The notes under the pieces are model-generated. The model saw only the letters and a program-made list of their open reading frames with translations. It did not search any database and was not told the DNA's origin. A DNA stretch of 64,000 nt from Vibrio penaeicida (GTDB lineage Bacteria; Pseudomonadota; Gammaproteobacteria; Enterobacterales; Vibrionaceae), in contig NZ_BFAQ01000006.1 in NCBI RefSeq assembly GCF_002933855.1, forward strand, positions 54,375-118,374, written 5' to 3'. Positions 8,256 to 17,678 of the stretch are shown here, in pieces. The translations under genes were made by a program, and so were the position numbers. Every line of letters starts with the position of its first letter. Position 1 is the stretch's first letter.

Positions 8256-8699
8256 TTATACACTCAAAAAGTAACTGTAGTAGGCATTGTCTCGTTCATA
8301 CCCTAAAGATTCATACAGCTTCTGCGCTGTGAGGTTATCATGTGCGGTTTCAAGGGCGAGACCTTTAGCATTGGTGTTGATTGCTAGCTCTTTCGCAGCA
8401 TTCATGAGCGCTTTTCCTGCGCCTTGACCTCTCGCATCCCCTGTAACAAACAGATCATTTAAAATCCAAGAGCGCTGCGCAGAAACCGATGAAAAAGTCG
8501 GGTAAAGCTGGGTAAAACCGATACCTTCACCTTGCTCATTCAACGCAAGAAAGACCACGGATTCACTGTTTTCGAGCCTCTCTTGGATAAACGTTGTCGC
8601 AATACCGATATCACTTTCGTGACCATAGAAGACTCGATATTGGTTAAATAGGTCCGCTACCATAGCGACATTTTCTGCACTTGCTTTAATTATATCCAT
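8256..8699 (-). CDS. GNAT-family N-acetyltransferase
   Basis: 147 aa, a complete compact GNAT domain. The acetyl-CoA site is visible as LNDLFVTGDARGQGAGKALM, and the C-terminus has the usual N-LTAQKLYESLGYE element. It resembles the many small cytoplasmic acetyltransferases of vibrios; the acceptor is unknown. The next same-strand gene downstream, an alpha/beta hydrolase, is separated by 59 bp. Confidence 0.85.
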   Translation of the reverse strand: MDIIKASAENVAMVADLFNQYRVFYGHESDIGIATTFIQERLENSESVVFLALNEQGEGIGFTQLYPTFSSVSAQRSWILNDLFVTGDARGQGAGKALMNAAKELAINTNAKGLALETAHDNLTAQKLYESLGYERDNAYYSYFLSV

Positions 8700-8785
8700 A
8701 TAAAAATCCGTTCTTTAATTAAGCCAATTATTCCGACATTGTCGTGTTCAGAGTGTATGCAAACAACTCGTTGATTACAAAAACT

Positions 8786-9274
8786 TTATTGGTCTAACAC
8801 TACAATCGTATTCGCTAATTTATCCCCTATTCTTTGCCTGCCCTTACCCAATATAAAGAGAGCATCGATAGTGCCAATAATTGGCGATAAAATATTGCGT
8901 AGAAATGCGCGCCACAAAGTACAGCTTTTACCCGTAGATTTGTTGATCGTCGACATACCCAATACCAGTTTCCCGATGCTTTTGCCCCGTGGCAGGGCGT
9001 CTGAGAACACAAAATAGGTAGCGGCAGCGGCAATAGAAGTCAGTACTTCAACGTCACTTCCGACCTGTAGGTAATCCATTAAGGCCATTCCTGTGAGAAA
9101 AATCGCCCAAGAAATCGCACCATCAATTATTTGCCCAACGTATCGCCTACCGGGACTCGCTAGAATGCGCGTTTCTTCCATATCCTTTCCCCGCTTTCCC
9201 TGTCGAATTTGTTCTGGATTGGCATCCGTCATTTCTACAGCCTCTATATCACCGACGGTTGGTTCGATTTTCAT
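8786..9274 (-). CDS. RDD-family membrane protein
   Basis: 162 aa. After a soluble start of about 40 residues it has the RDD pattern: an Arg-rich entry (GRRYVGQIIDGAISWAIF) with the conserved Asp in the first helix, a second helix (SIAAAATYFVFSDALPRG), then GKSIGKLVLGMSTIN and a third helix region with ALFILGKGRQRIGDKLANT. RDD proteins are small integral membrane proteins; some act in ion transport, but function is generally unknown. It is a single gene with its own 179-bp upstream region. Confidence 0.82.
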   Translation of the reverse strand: MKIEPTVGDIEAVEMTDANPEQIRQGKRGKDMEETRILASPGRRYVGQIIDGAISWAIFLTGMALMDYLQVGSDVEVLTSIAAAATYFVFSDALPRGKSIGKLVLGMSTINKSTGKSCTLWRAFLRNILSPIIGTIDALFILGKGRQRIGDKLANTIVVLDQ

Positions 9275-9453
9275 TTAACCGTGTCCATATACTCTATTAA
9301 AAACAAAACATGAACGAAAAAATCTAGACGTTTCCCTTTCAAAATGAAACTTCTACGCGAAGGTTCTATTAGATGTGCCCCGCAATTTCGTTCAATACTT
9401 CATTCATTATTCTCGATACGTTTGTCTTTCCACGCTAATCGAGGAAATACAGA

Positions 9454-10056
9454 ATGGAGTCTTTAATCTTGTCTATGGTTGTCTTTGCGTTTGCTGGCGC
9501 GGCGACACCGGGTCCGGTGAATATTATTGCCGCGGCATCTGGCGCTCAATACGGCCTGCGCAAAGCTTCAGTTTATGTTGTTGGCGCATCTGTTTCTTAC
9601 GCGATTGTTGTATTACTCAGTGGGCTAACGATTGGTTCATTGTTAATCACTCTGCCTGCATTTACTTTCTACCTTAAATTGGTCGGGTCGGCTTTCTTGA
9701 TCTATTTAGCATATAAAATCGCTACCGCTTCCCCTGAACCACTGAAGGCAACGGATATTGGACAGCATGCGCCGGGGTTTGGTAAGGGTGCATTAACTCA
9801 AGTACTGAACCCTAAAGCATGGCTTTACGCCTCGTCTGGCGTGTCTTTGTTTGTTGCAGGTAGCAGTACCGAAGACTTGCATTTACAGCTATTCGTCACT
9901 ATCTCTTTAGTAGTTTGCCTTTTTGGTGTCGGTATTTGGGCATGTTTTGGGCAAGCAATCGGTCAGTGGCTCAATAGCGCTCAGCGTCAAAGAGTATTCA
10001 ATTGGACAATGGGTATGCTATTAACGGCAACGGTGATAGGGATGTGGTGGAGTTAA
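9454..10056 (+). CDS. LysE/RhtB-family amino-acid exporter
   Basis: 200 aa, the usual size, with about six transmembrane helices. The family signature near the N-terminus is present (FAGAATPGPVNIIAAASG) and so is the second conserved segment GALTQVLNPKAW. GAGGAAATACAGA precedes the ATG. These proteins export amino acids or related small molecules. The AraC regulator starts 3 bp after its stop codon, so the two are one operon and the regulator probably responds to a transported compound. Confidence 0.9.
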   Translation: MESLILSMVVFAFAGAATPGPVNIIAAASGAQYGLRKASVYVVGASVSYAIVVLLSGLTIGSLLITLPAFTFYLKLVGSAFLIYLAYKIATASPEPLKATDIGQHAPGFGKGALTQVLNPKAWLYASSGVSLFVAGSSTEDLHLQLFVTISLVVCLFGVGIWACFGQAIGQWLNSAQRQRVFNWTMGMLLTATVIGMWWS

Positions 10057-10059
10057 AAC

Positions 10060-10881
10060 ATGAAGCAAGATGATTCAGTATTTTTGACCCAATCTCAAAG
10101 CCTACCATTTGTCGAAATGCGCACAGCGTCTGATTCATTCGCATGCTATCAAGCTCACTCCCACGATGAGTTTTCTTTTGGTGTAATCGATGGTGGATGC
10201 GCAAGCTATCGCAACCTGAATCACACCCATCAGGTGCACCAAGGTCACACCGTTACCATTAACCCTGGAGACATGCATTCTTGCAACCCTGACAAAACGC
10301 AGTGGTCTTATCGAATGCTATTTGTCGATACCCAATGGATTGGCAAGCTACAGCAAGAGTGGACCAAAAAAAGCGGTGTGGATTACCAACCTTTCTTCCA
10401 CCAATACGAACAACGCTCTGATTTGTATTGGCTATTTCATCAACTTTATCAATCCCTTTTGCTAGAGAAAAACGCATTGGTGACGGAAACACTGATGGTT
10501 GAATATTTGGCAAGTATCTTTGAGCATCCTGTTAGCCAAAGCCTGAATAAGCCCTTAAAAACAGAATCAAAATTGAATCGAGCAGCAGAGATGCTGAGCG
10601 ATCAATTGGAAGTCAATGTCGCACTGGATAAGCTTGCAAACGAAGTGGACATGAGCCGCTATCAATTGATTAGAGCATTCAATCGGCGGTATGGCGTTTC
10701 TCCTCACGCGTACCAATTGGACCAACGGATCATCAAAGCAAAATCTTTACTTAAACGTGGGGTATCTTTAGCCGATACCGCCTCTGAAACCGGATTTTCT
10801 GATCAGGCGCATTTTCAACGTCATTTTAAAAAACGTTTGGCGATCACCCCTAAGCTTTATCAATCCTTTTTCATTACCTAG
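10060..10881 (+). CDS. AraC-family transcriptional regulator
   Basis: 273 aa. The N-terminal half is a cupin-type sensor (FACYQAHSHDEFSFGVIDGG, then HTVTINPGDMHSCNP). The C-terminal half has two helix-turn-helix motifs (VALDKLANEVDMSRYQLIRA and SLADTASETGFSDQAHFQRH), the second being the strongly conserved AraC signature. It is encoded directly behind the LysE-type exporter, so it likely activates export genes when a small molecule binds the cupin; the ligand is unknown. Confidence 0.9.
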   Translation: MKQDDSVFLTQSQSLPFVEMRTASDSFACYQAHSHDEFSFGVIDGGCASYRNLNHTHQVHQGHTVTINPGDMHSCNPDKTQWSYRMLFVDTQWIGKLQQEWTKKSGVDYQPFFHQYEQRSDLYWLFHQLYQSLLLEKNALVTETLMVEYLASIFEHPVSQSLNKPLKTESKLNRAAEMLSDQLEVNVALDKLANEVDMSRYQLIRAFNRRYGVSPHAYQLDQRIIKAKSLLKRGVSLADTASETGFSDQAHFQRHFKKRLAITPKLYQSFFIT

Positions 10882-10976
10882 CTCGCACACCAGAATCATC
10901 AGGTTGCATATAAAGAGATTTTCAATATAGAGTCGAGCTTACTATCGATTTTATAGAACTTGAGAAGGAAAAGGTG

Positions 10977-11360
10977 ATGCGAGCACTTCTTTTAAGCCTG
11001 ATGATGTTTAATGTTCATGTTGTGGCTGACGAGCTGTCTATTCCCAGTGACGTATTGAATTGCGCAGGCAGCGAACCCGACTGGTATCTCGAAGTCACGC
11101 CGAAAAAAGCATCGTTCGAATTGCCCTCTACCGACGAATTCTCGGTCAACGTTACACAATCAATAGAGACCGAAAATCACACCAATAAATGGGTCATCAC
11201 AGCAGAAGACAACCAGTTTCACCAACAGATTGTCATAGCGTTAGCCGAAACTCACACCTGCTCTGATGACATGAGCGATAAAGTATATCAATACGAAACC
11301 ATACTCCTTGTACACGGTCAGGAAGCCTACAGCGGATGCTGCAATGTGATTAAAGGCTAG
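10977..11360 (+). CDS. small exported protein with EPDW and YSGCC motifs
   Basis: 127 aa from the ATG at 10977, which has AAGGAA 7 bp upstream; a GTG one codon earlier is also possible. A signal peptide of about 18 residues ends near VVADE. The mature part has GSEPDWYLEV near its start and ends AYSGCC. This GxEPxW...SGCC pairing resembles a family of small periplasmic proteins (COG3650-like, recalled from memory). Three further Cys are present, so disulfides are likely in the periplasm. Function is unknown. Confidence 0.7.
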   Translation: MRALLLSLMMFNVHVVADELSIPSDVLNCAGSEPDWYLEVTPKKASFELPSTDEFSVNVTQSIETENHTNKWVITAEDNQFHQQIVIALAETHTCSDDMSDKVYQYETILLVHGQEAYSGCCNVIKG

Positions 11361-11420
11361 TGGGCTACTTAACCTCTTATCCCGAGTTCAGGTTACTTAG
11401 CAAAAATTAGCAGGGATTAA

Positions 11421-11984
11421 TCAACACTTTGTGACTTTCAAAAGCAAGTCACCTGAATGTTCAAGTAAATCTAAGACATCATCTGAAGACGCACATAGCC
11501 ACCGATCAACTTCATTAGGCGGAATGAGAAGCGGCATTCGATGGTGATAAGGTTCATAAGCTTTATCGGGTTTAGTCGTCAAAGTTACTACGCTATTCAT
11601 AGACTCTAACCCAATCGCTGCCATATATAGTGGTTCATCTTTTGGTGGCTCGAAAAGGTATTTTTGTTTTGAGCCTTCACGTGATACCCATTCATACCAA
11701 CCACTACACGGTACTACCACGCGTGACGATTCATAAGCACTCCGGAACGTTGGCTTGGAAGCGACCGTTTCTGCTTGTGCATTGATGATGACTTTTTTAG
11801 CCCAATGAGGCTTGATGCCCCAGCTAAGGTCGTACTGCTGCAAACCGATTGGGGCTGCGCCTACCGAAGCAAGCGTGTCTGTTGGTCTGACATCTGAGTT
11901 GGGTTGTGTCAAAAATCGAATACCAAGCTGCTCACACACTTGCTGAGCAAATGGATCGTCCATAACATTAAGCCGGCCGCACAT
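11421..11984 (-). CDS. SRAP / HMCES-YedK family DNA-protein crosslink enzyme
   Basis: 187 aa from the chosen start. The family needs Met followed by catalytic Cys2, and the sequence MCGRLN supplies this at 11984; a GGA lies 7 bp upstream. Longer starts would bury the Cys. Other conserved elements are NAQAETVASKPTFRSAY, the VVPCSGWYEW strand and YHHRMPLLIP with its essential His. SRAP proteins bind abasic sites in single-stranded DNA and form a covalent thiazolidine link through Cys2, shielding the lesion. It appears to be a single gene. Confidence 0.9.
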   Translation of the reverse strand: MCGRLNVMDDPFAQQVCEQLGIRFLTQPNSDVRPTDTLASVGAAPIGLQQYDLSWGIKPHWAKKVIINAQAETVASKPTFRSAYESSRVVVPCSGWYEWVSREGSKQKYLFEPPKDEPLYMAAIGLESMNSVVTLTTKPDKAYEPYHHRMPLLIPPNEVDRWLCASSDDVLDLLEHSGDLLLKVTKC

Positions 11985-12054
11985 CATGATTTCCACTGAT
12001 TCCTACAGATTCAGTATAGCCTGCGGTTTTTACGTCATACCTATTTGTAAAAAT

Positions 12055-12079
12055 AAAAAAAGCAGATCCGAAGATCTGC
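12055..12079 (-). terminator. intrinsic terminator downstream of tfoX-like gene
   Basis: On the minus strand a GCAGATC/GATCTGC stem with a stable UUCG-type loop is followed by seven T residues. It lies about 95 bp after the TfoX-family stop codon. Confidence 0.75.
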
Positions 12080-12173
12080 CAAACGAGTAGATTATTACGT
12101 GCTGCCATAGCAATAGGCACAATGACTATCGCTCACTCAGCACTACATCATACGATGCATTGAAAAGTCTCAG

Positions 12174-12776
12174 TTAAGATGCTTGCTTGCCTACGATCAT
12201 TTGATAATCGGCATCTAACCTGCGCTTTTCTTCTTCGGGTAGAACGGTCCAATGTTGACCCGTTCTCGCCCCTTCAATTTCGTAAAGCAACTTAGGCGAC
12301 ACATCCAAATCAAGCCCGAGCTTTACGATTTTGCTCACGATATCTGCGGTAGAATCTTGTTGAAGTTCTGTCATAGAGCCAATTCCAATTCTGCGGAACA
12401 ACTTAAGGTGCAGACGACGAACATTTGGTAACAACCGCAGAGGTTGGTTTGCTCGATGATCACGGTTGGCGGCTTCGATAGACAAATGGACCGCCTCGAC
12501 GAATGTGAAGTCATCAAGTTCAGAAAATAATGAAAAATAGTGGGCGGCGATTTTAAAATCACCCTTCATTTGTGGCTCTGGTTGGCATTCGCCACAACCC
12601 ATTTCAACCAATTGGTCTTTGAGTTGGTCTCCTGCCCTTAGAAAAACATGTTCATCACGGGCCACCGCGAAAATGACATCGTTACAAAAAATCCCTGTGC
12701 CTCCAAACATTGCACGAGAGCTTACGCGTCCAAATCGCTGCGCGATGAGTATGGTTGAATCAACGTTTACGTTCAT
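12174..12776 (-). CDS. tfoX: TfoX/Sxy-family competence regulator
   Basis: 200 aa with both halves of the family: the N-terminal domain (RFGRVSSRAMFGGTGIFCND, then VFLRAGD) and the C-terminal TfoX_C domain (RLLPNVRRLHLKLFRRIGIG, helical repeats to the end). In vibrios TfoX co-activates CRP-dependent competence genes and TfoY controls motility and type VI secretion. Several paralogues can occur in one genome, and from sequence alone I cannot say which this is, so the symbol means the family. A strong GGGGGAAAGG precedes the ATG. No c-di-GMP riboswitch is evident upstream, which argues mildly against TfoY. Confidence 0.8.
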   Translation of the reverse strand: MNVNVDSTILIAQRFGRVSSRAMFGGTGIFCNDVIFAVARDEHVFLRAGDQLKDQLVEMGCGECQPEPQMKGDFKIAAHYFSLFSELDDFTFVEAVHLSIEAANRDHRANQPLRLLPNVRRLHLKLFRRIGIGSMTELQQDSTADIVSKIVKLGLDLDVSPKLLYEIEGARTGQHWTVLPEEEKRRLDADYQMIVGKQAS

Positions 12777-12877
12777 ACCCTTTCCCCCTTTATTACATCC
12801 TTGGCGTTATGCCTCAGGAAACGCCAGCACCCTCATACCGGCTTCACGAATACGTGATGTTTCCCTGCGTTTCAAGC

Positions 12878-13696
12878 CTATAGCTTGGATATCAGTGCCA
12901 TCGTTTCAGATACGAACATGTGATGGTCACTGTCGACAATCAATTTGACTGTCATGAGTAATGTAACGGTGATAAAAACTGGACGAACCACTTTATCGCC
13001 GTTATGGATTACGATTTTGCTTCCGACGACTGAACCTAAAATTTGTCCAGCGCCCATGACAAGCCCCAGTGTGTAGTCCACGGAACCTAGCCCTATAAAA
13101 AACAACAAAGAGACCAAGTTACCCATGAGGTTCAGCGGTTTTGTAGCGATGGTTGCTTGCTTGATCGTGACACCTAAAAGGATCACGAAAGCCACCATCC
13201 AGATCGAACCAGTACCTGGACCAAAAAAACCGTTATAAAACCCAATCGCTAATCCACAAATCAACATGAATCGACGATTGGAAATCTTGGCTTCAGACGC
13301 TACGTTGTTTTTAATTCTTTTCGATAAAATCGAGTAAAATGTAATGCACACCATCAGAACTGGCAGAAGAAGTTGCAGTACTTCTTTTGAAAACAAACTC
13401 ACCGAATAAGAGCCTAAAACCGCCCCTATTGCCGTGGTTAAAATGCCAAATCCAAATCCTTTAAGTTTTATCTCTTTATTCAGCCAATAGGTAATTAACG
13501 CTGTGGTTTCACCTATCACTGCCTGTAACCTATTTGTTCCTAATACAACCAGTGGTGGTATACCTGCTAGCATCATACTTGGCACTGTTATCAGCCCACC
13601 ACCACCAGCAATCGCATCCACGATGCCAGCAATCAATGCGGCGCAAAACAGCCAAATTAAAACACTTTCAGATACACTAAAAAGCGACAGCTCCAT
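12878..13696 (-). CDS. TauE/SafE-family sulfite/organosulfonate exporter
   Basis: 272 aa with about eight transmembrane helices. The characteristic glycine-rich entry (IAGIVDAIAGGGGLITVPSM) and the mid-protein repeat (LAIGFYNGFFGPGTGSIWMV) are both present. Family members sit in the inner membrane and are thought to export sulfite or sulfoacetate. It follows the TauD-like dioxygenase on the same strand by 73 bp. If that enzyme releases sulfite from a sulfonate, this protein would be the outlet, a coherent but untested pairing. Confidence 0.85.
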   Translation of the reverse strand: MELSLFSVSESVLIWLFCAALIAGIVDAIAGGGGLITVPSMMLAGIPPLVVLGTNRLQAVIGETTALITYWLNKEIKLKGFGFGILTTAIGAVLGSYSVSLFSKEVLQLLLPVLMVCITFYSILSKRIKNNVASEAKISNRRFMLICGLAIGFYNGFFGPGTGSIWMVAFVILLGVTIKQATIATKPLNLMGNLVSLLFFIGLGSVDYTLGLVMGAGQILGSVVGSKIVIHNGDKVVRPVFITVTLLMTVKLIVDSDHHMFVSETMALISKL

Positions 13697-13769
13697 TTGT
13701 CAAAACTCCGTACAGGGCAAAAAAAAGCCGAGCCCTGTACCATTGACCAAGGCTCGGTAAAACATGGAT

Positions 13770-14627
13770 TTAGGACGTTCTGCGATTCACAATTACTCGG
13801 TGCATTACACGTAATGAGCCGTAGTAATCGTTTACCGCATGGTGTTGCACCGACCGGTTGTCCCACATAACAACCGTGCCATTTTCCCACTTAATGCGGG
13901 TGGTGAACTCGGGTCTTGCAACATATTCGTAGAGGTACTCTAGAATTGGGGTACTTTCTTCTACTGTCATGTTGGCAAATTTGTGTGTGTGCTCCTTATT
14001 AACGTATATAGAGGGATTGCCTGTATCTTCGTTAATTTTCGCTGCTGGGTGGGTTGCTTCAAACGATGCGTTCGCTGTTGCAATCTCACTAAAATTGGTT
14101 AGATGTGGTGTTTTTTGTTTTGCTGACTGGTGCTTATTCGAAATGTACACAGCATCATTGTTCAACAAAAACTCTTTCATACCACTCGACAATCGGCTGA
14201 AAGCCGTTTGACTGTCAGAGAAAACCGTATCGCCGCCCACATCAGGTGTGGCACGAGCTGTTAAAATGGTAAAATCGGGTGGGCTCTCCAAGTAAGTGGA
14301 ATCCACATGCCACATCCCACTAAAGTTTTCTTGCTGATGAGGTTCTTTTCGTATTTCGACAATGTTTGGGTGCCCCTCAATTCCACTTGAGAATGGGTAC
14401 TTCTGTACTTCACCTAACTTGTCTGAAAATGCCATCAAATCTTCAGCTGAAATAAATTGATCCCTAAAAACCAATAATTTGTTTTCTAGCATTAGCCTTT
14501 TAACAAAGATAAGCCCGTCTTCGTCTAGCTCTGCTAATTTCAGCCCTTCAACTTCTAAGCCCATATGAGGTGCCAATCGCCTGACACGCGTATCTATCTT
14601 AAATTGTGGTGTTGCAACCTTGTCCAT
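13770..14627 (-). CDS. TauD/TfdA-family 2-oxoglutarate-dependent dioxygenase
   Basis: 285 aa, the usual TauD length. The iron facial triad is visible: His107 and Asp109 (MWHVDS) and the distal His262 (NRSVQHH), with the 2-oxoglutarate-binding Arg at 273 or 277 (SLRVMHR). TauD oxidises taurine to sulfite and aminoacetaldehyde; TfdA-type relatives use aryloxyacetates or other substrates. No taurine ABC transporter lies nearby. A TauE-like exporter follows on the same strand, and a LysR gene is divergent 110 bp upstream, presumably its regulator. Confidence 0.87.
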   Translation of the reverse strand: MDKVATPQFKIDTRVRRLAPHMGLEVEGLKLAELDEDGLIFVKRLMLENKLLVFRDQFISAEDLMAFSDKLGEVQKYPFSSGIEGHPNIVEIRKEPHQQENFSGMWHVDSTYLESPPDFTILTARATPDVGGDTVFSDSQTAFSRLSSGMKEFLLNNDAVYISNKHQSAKQKTPHLTNFSEIATANASFEATHPAAKINEDTGNPSIYVNKEHTHKFANMTVEESTPILEYLYEYVARPEFTTRIKWENGTVVMWDNRSVQHHAVNDYYGSLRVMHRVIVNRRTS

Positions 14628-14736
14628 GATCGTTAAGTCCGTCTTTTTGTTTAATTATGCGACGCCATTATTAGTATCAATTTTCAACATGTAGTTAAAT
14701 TAATCATATCTAACTCCAATATTAAGGTTGAACTTA

Positions 14737-15654
14737 ATGCTCACTTCACAGGACCTTGAATTTTTCGACACGATCGCCAACAGCCCTTCACTGGCTGCGG
14801 CTGCCAGAACGCTCAACGTTACCCCCCCTAGTATTTCGCAAAGGTTGCAGGCATTAGAAAAAAAATTAAATGTAAAATTAGTTGAAAGAAGCGTTCGTTC
14901 TACAACCCTTACTGAAGAGGGGGAAAAGCTGGCCAAACGGGGGCGCAAGCTACTTGTAGACATTGAATCATTACAGAATGAAATACTCGCTGATAAACAA
15001 GTCATTGAGGGAGAATTGAGGGTGCTATCCCCATTAGGATTTGGCATCGATTACATTGCTCCTCTTGTCACAGAGTTTCAAGAACGATACACAAATATAG
15101 ATATCGACCTCACTCTTTCAGACATACCGCGCTGGACAGACCGGCAACATCCAGATGTAATGGTTTACATTGGTGAACTTAAGAACTCTTCACTCAAATG
15201 CATACATCTTGCAGAAAATCGACGCCTTTTGCTGGCATCTCCTCAATACTTGAGAAATTCGCCACCTTTGCTCTGTCCGCAAGATTTACACAAGCATCAA
15301 TGTATCGCTTTAAGAGAAAATGATGAAGATGTGACCATGTGGAAATTTGAAGCCACCAGCAATCAGCCTCTCACAGGGGTAAGAATTCATCCCAAGCTAT
15401 CCAGTAATGTGGGGCAAGTTATTAAAGATTGGGCAGTGGACGGGAAAGGGATCATTCAGCGTTCAGAGTGGGATGTTACCAAAGAACTCAAATCCGGTGA
15501 GCTGGTTTCATTGTTACCAGACTTCCCCATTCCAAGAGCCGATGTGGTGGCGCTAGTGTCTGATGACAGGCAACAACGTCCATTGAAAGTGAACTTATTC
15601 TTAGACTTTATTAAAGCGCGTCTTTCAAACCGACCTTGGTTTAATAAAGCATAA
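14737..15654 (+). CDS. LysR-family transcriptional regulator
   Basis: 305 aa from the ATG at 14737, which has AAGG 9 bp upstream; a TTG at 14728 directly abuts that AAGG and is unlikely. The N-terminal winged helix is plain (LAAAARTLNVTPPSISQRLQ) and the remainder is a LysR substrate-binding domain. It faces the TauD/TauE pair across a 109-bp divergent region, the standard LysR layout, so it probably activates them in response to their substrate. The stop codon lies inside a 16-bp tandem duplication (15646-15677). Confidence 0.9.
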   Translation: MLTSQDLEFFDTIANSPSLAAAARTLNVTPPSISQRLQALEKKLNVKLVERSVRSTTLTEEGEKLAKRGRKLLVDIESLQNEILADKQVIEGELRVLSPLGFGIDYIAPLVTEFQERYTNIDIDLTLSDIPRWTDRQHPDVMVYIGELKNSSLKCIHLAENRRLLLASPQYLRNSPPLLCPQDLHKHQCIALRENDEDVTMWKFEATSNQPLTGVRIHPKLSSNVGQVIKDWAVDGKGIIQRSEWDVTKELKSGELVSLLPDFPIPRADVVALVSDDRQQRPLKVNLFLDFIKARLSNRPWFNKA

Positions 15655-15677
15655 GTTTAACAAAGCATAAGTTCAAC
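15646..15677. repeat. 16-bp tandem duplication at the LysR stop codon
   Basis: AAAGCATAAGTTTAAC is followed at once by the same 16 bases with one change (T to C). The first copy contains the LysR stop codon. It is probably a simple replication slippage product. Confidence 0.8.
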
Positions 15678-15755
15678 GACGCATTGGTCTAACAAAACTT
15701 GAGCTTAATACGTATGAAATAGAGCTACTCACACAAAAGCCACTCTTGCAAATAA

Positions 15756-17426
15756 TCACTCAAGCAAGAAAACGATATGCCCCATAACCATGGTGAGCCA
15801 AATAGGCGTGTAAGGGATATCTTCAGGAGACATTTTCGTAATATCATCTCCTAGTATGACTAAATCAGCAGATTTACCTACTTCCAATGTCCCCGTTAAA
15901 TGCTCTACCCCTAAACTTATCGCTGGGTTTTGAGTGTATGCCTTTATCGCAGCATCAATATCGGGAAGCCCTTGATTGCCCATCTTTAGGCTATTGGCAA
16001 TACCCGCTAATGGACTGATTGGATGGACATTCCAATCACTGCTTAAGCTAACATTCGCCCCTGAACGATATAGCTTGTTCAAAGGCATCAGATCGTGGGT
16101 GCGTTTCATTCCAATAAATGGCTTCGCCCAATCATGGTTTTGCTGTGCAACGTAGTCAGACCCGACCTGCATGTCTGCCGTCACGCCCAACCTTGCAAAT
16201 CTCGGTATGTCTTTTTTACTTATCATCTCGACATGCGTCAGCGTGTAGGAAGCGGTTTTTGCCTGATTATCTAGGCTTTCAATAGCATCTAGCGATGCTC
16301 GCACGGCTTTATCGCCAATCGCGTGGATGTGAGCACCATAACCAATGCCATTTAACAAATGTAGCCACTCTTCCATCTCGCCCGGTGGAATGTAATACAA
16401 ACCATCTTTACTTTTCGGCATATAAGAAAACAGATACGGCGCCAAGGTTTTCGCCGTGCCATTAATCAATATTCCATCGCTGTACATTTTCACTTGATCA
16501 ATACGCAACCAGCCTTGATCATCGTTCCGATAAATACGCTCTAAGTATTTCAATTGTTTAAGCATGTCATCTTGAGGATAAATCCATGGTCGGAGAGATA
16601 CTCTAGCGGTTAGATCGCCATTGATTTCTGCCTGCTGCCAAACTTCTAGCCAGCCTCGCTTCCAATACATCCGGCCATCACCAATGGTGGTAATACCATG
16701 CTGCGCAGTCTCGTTTAACCCATTTATCAGCCCTTTATAACTAGCTGCAAAAAGGTTATCAGAGCTGTTCCAAGCAAGCTCCATGATCACGTCTCCAGCG
16801 TTATCCAATAAAATACCATTGAGCTTACCCGTGCGTTTATCTTTCAGAATTCGACCACCAGCAGGGTGAGGTGTTTTCGCGGTAAAATTGGCGGCCTTAA
16901 GGGCAGCAGAATTGACCCACATGGAGTGCGACGTTTGCTCCATAAGAACCACAGGTTTATCTGGGAACACACTATCAAGCACCTCCAACGGGGTACGCTT
17001 GTTTGATTTATGGAGAATATGATCGAGTTGAAAACCGTACCCAATGATCCACTTCTGCTTCTCGCCGTATTCTTTGCAGTAGCGTAAATAGGGGATTTGT
17101 TCTTCAAGCAAAACGTCTGGATCCACATAGCAGTCGCCTCCCACTTCGGAAGCCGACTCAAAAACGTGGTTATGATTATCTATAAACCCCGGAAGAACCA
17201 ACGCACCATTCGCGTTGATGATCTTGGTTTCTACGTCAATGTAGTCTTCCAGCCCGGCTTCATCTCCCAGATAGTCAATTTTCCCTTCTCGAATCGCCAT
17301 AGCAGAAACACGAAATCCCTTCCCTGTATAAATATTGGCGTTACGGATAACCGAGTCCGCTTTTATAACGGCAAAAGAAGGAAAACAAATAAAAAGTAAT
17401 AAACACCAAACAGTTAGACGCGTCAT
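15756..17426 (-). CDS. exported YtcJ-like metal-dependent amidohydrolase
   Basis: 556 aa from the ATG at 17426, which has GGAG upstream and opens directly into a signal peptide (VWCLLLFICFPSFA); the longer frame would add 14 residues ahead of it. Domains are the N-terminal beta-sandwich (VIRNANIYTGKG), then an amidohydrolase barrel with DNHNH metal ligands near residues 80-84, later HIHAIGDKAV, and the Asp of LSSDWNVHP. YtcJ-like proteins hydrolyse imides or amides of unknown nature. An exported member is less common. It is monocistronic, with a spacer of about 100 bp after the LysR gene on the other strand. Confidence 0.85.
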   Translation of the reverse strand: MTRLTVWCLLLFICFPSFAVIKADSVIRNANIYTGKGFRVSAMAIREGKIDYLGDEAGLEDYIDVETKIINANGALVLPGFIDNHNHVFESASEVGGDCYVDPDVLLEEQIPYLRYCKEYGEKQKWIIGYGFQLDHILHKSNKRTPLEVLDSVFPDKPVVLMEQTSHSMWVNSAALKAANFTAKTPHPAGGRILKDKRTGKLNGILLDNAGDVIMELAWNSSDNLFAASYKGLINGLNETAQHGITTIGDGRMYWKRGWLEVWQQAEINGDLTARVSLRPWIYPQDDMLKQLKYLERIYRNDDQGWLRIDQVKMYSDGILINGTAKTLAPYLFSYMPKSKDGLYYIPPGEMEEWLHLLNGIGYGAHIHAIGDKAVRASLDAIESLDNQAKTASYTLTHVEMISKKDIPRFARLGVTADMQVGSDYVAQQNHDWAKPFIGMKRTHDLMPLNKLYRSGANVSLSSDWNVHPISPLAGIANSLKMGNQGLPDIDAAIKAYTQNPAISLGVEHLTGTLEVGKSADLVILGDDITKMSPEDIPYTPIWLTMVMGHIVFLLE

Positions 17427-17678
17427 TCCACCGCTCCAAGTGAGACCAGAATCTTTATAATAGGTCATTCTAAGATGGTTTCCGCTATGAGAAATAACTA
17501 AACGAAATAAGAATCAAATATAAGATTATTTTTTTTAAAGCTCAAAATAAAATCAAGGCGGGGATTTTATGAGCTACTGATCATATAAATTTACATTTGT
17601 AGAATTTTATTTTGTATTCCTCACAATTGATGTGATTATATTGGCCCCAACAAATCTCTCAGATGGAATAGAAATCAC

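Noticed and set aside
12777..12877. c-di-GMP (GEMM) riboswitch upstream of the TfoX-type gene
   Set aside because: The stretch has an ACGCAGGGAAAC string and a CACG/CGTG hairpin, but the GEMM core and tetraloop receptor are not in order. It also reads as an open frame in part (ETSRIREAGMRVLAFPEA), so neither idea is secure.
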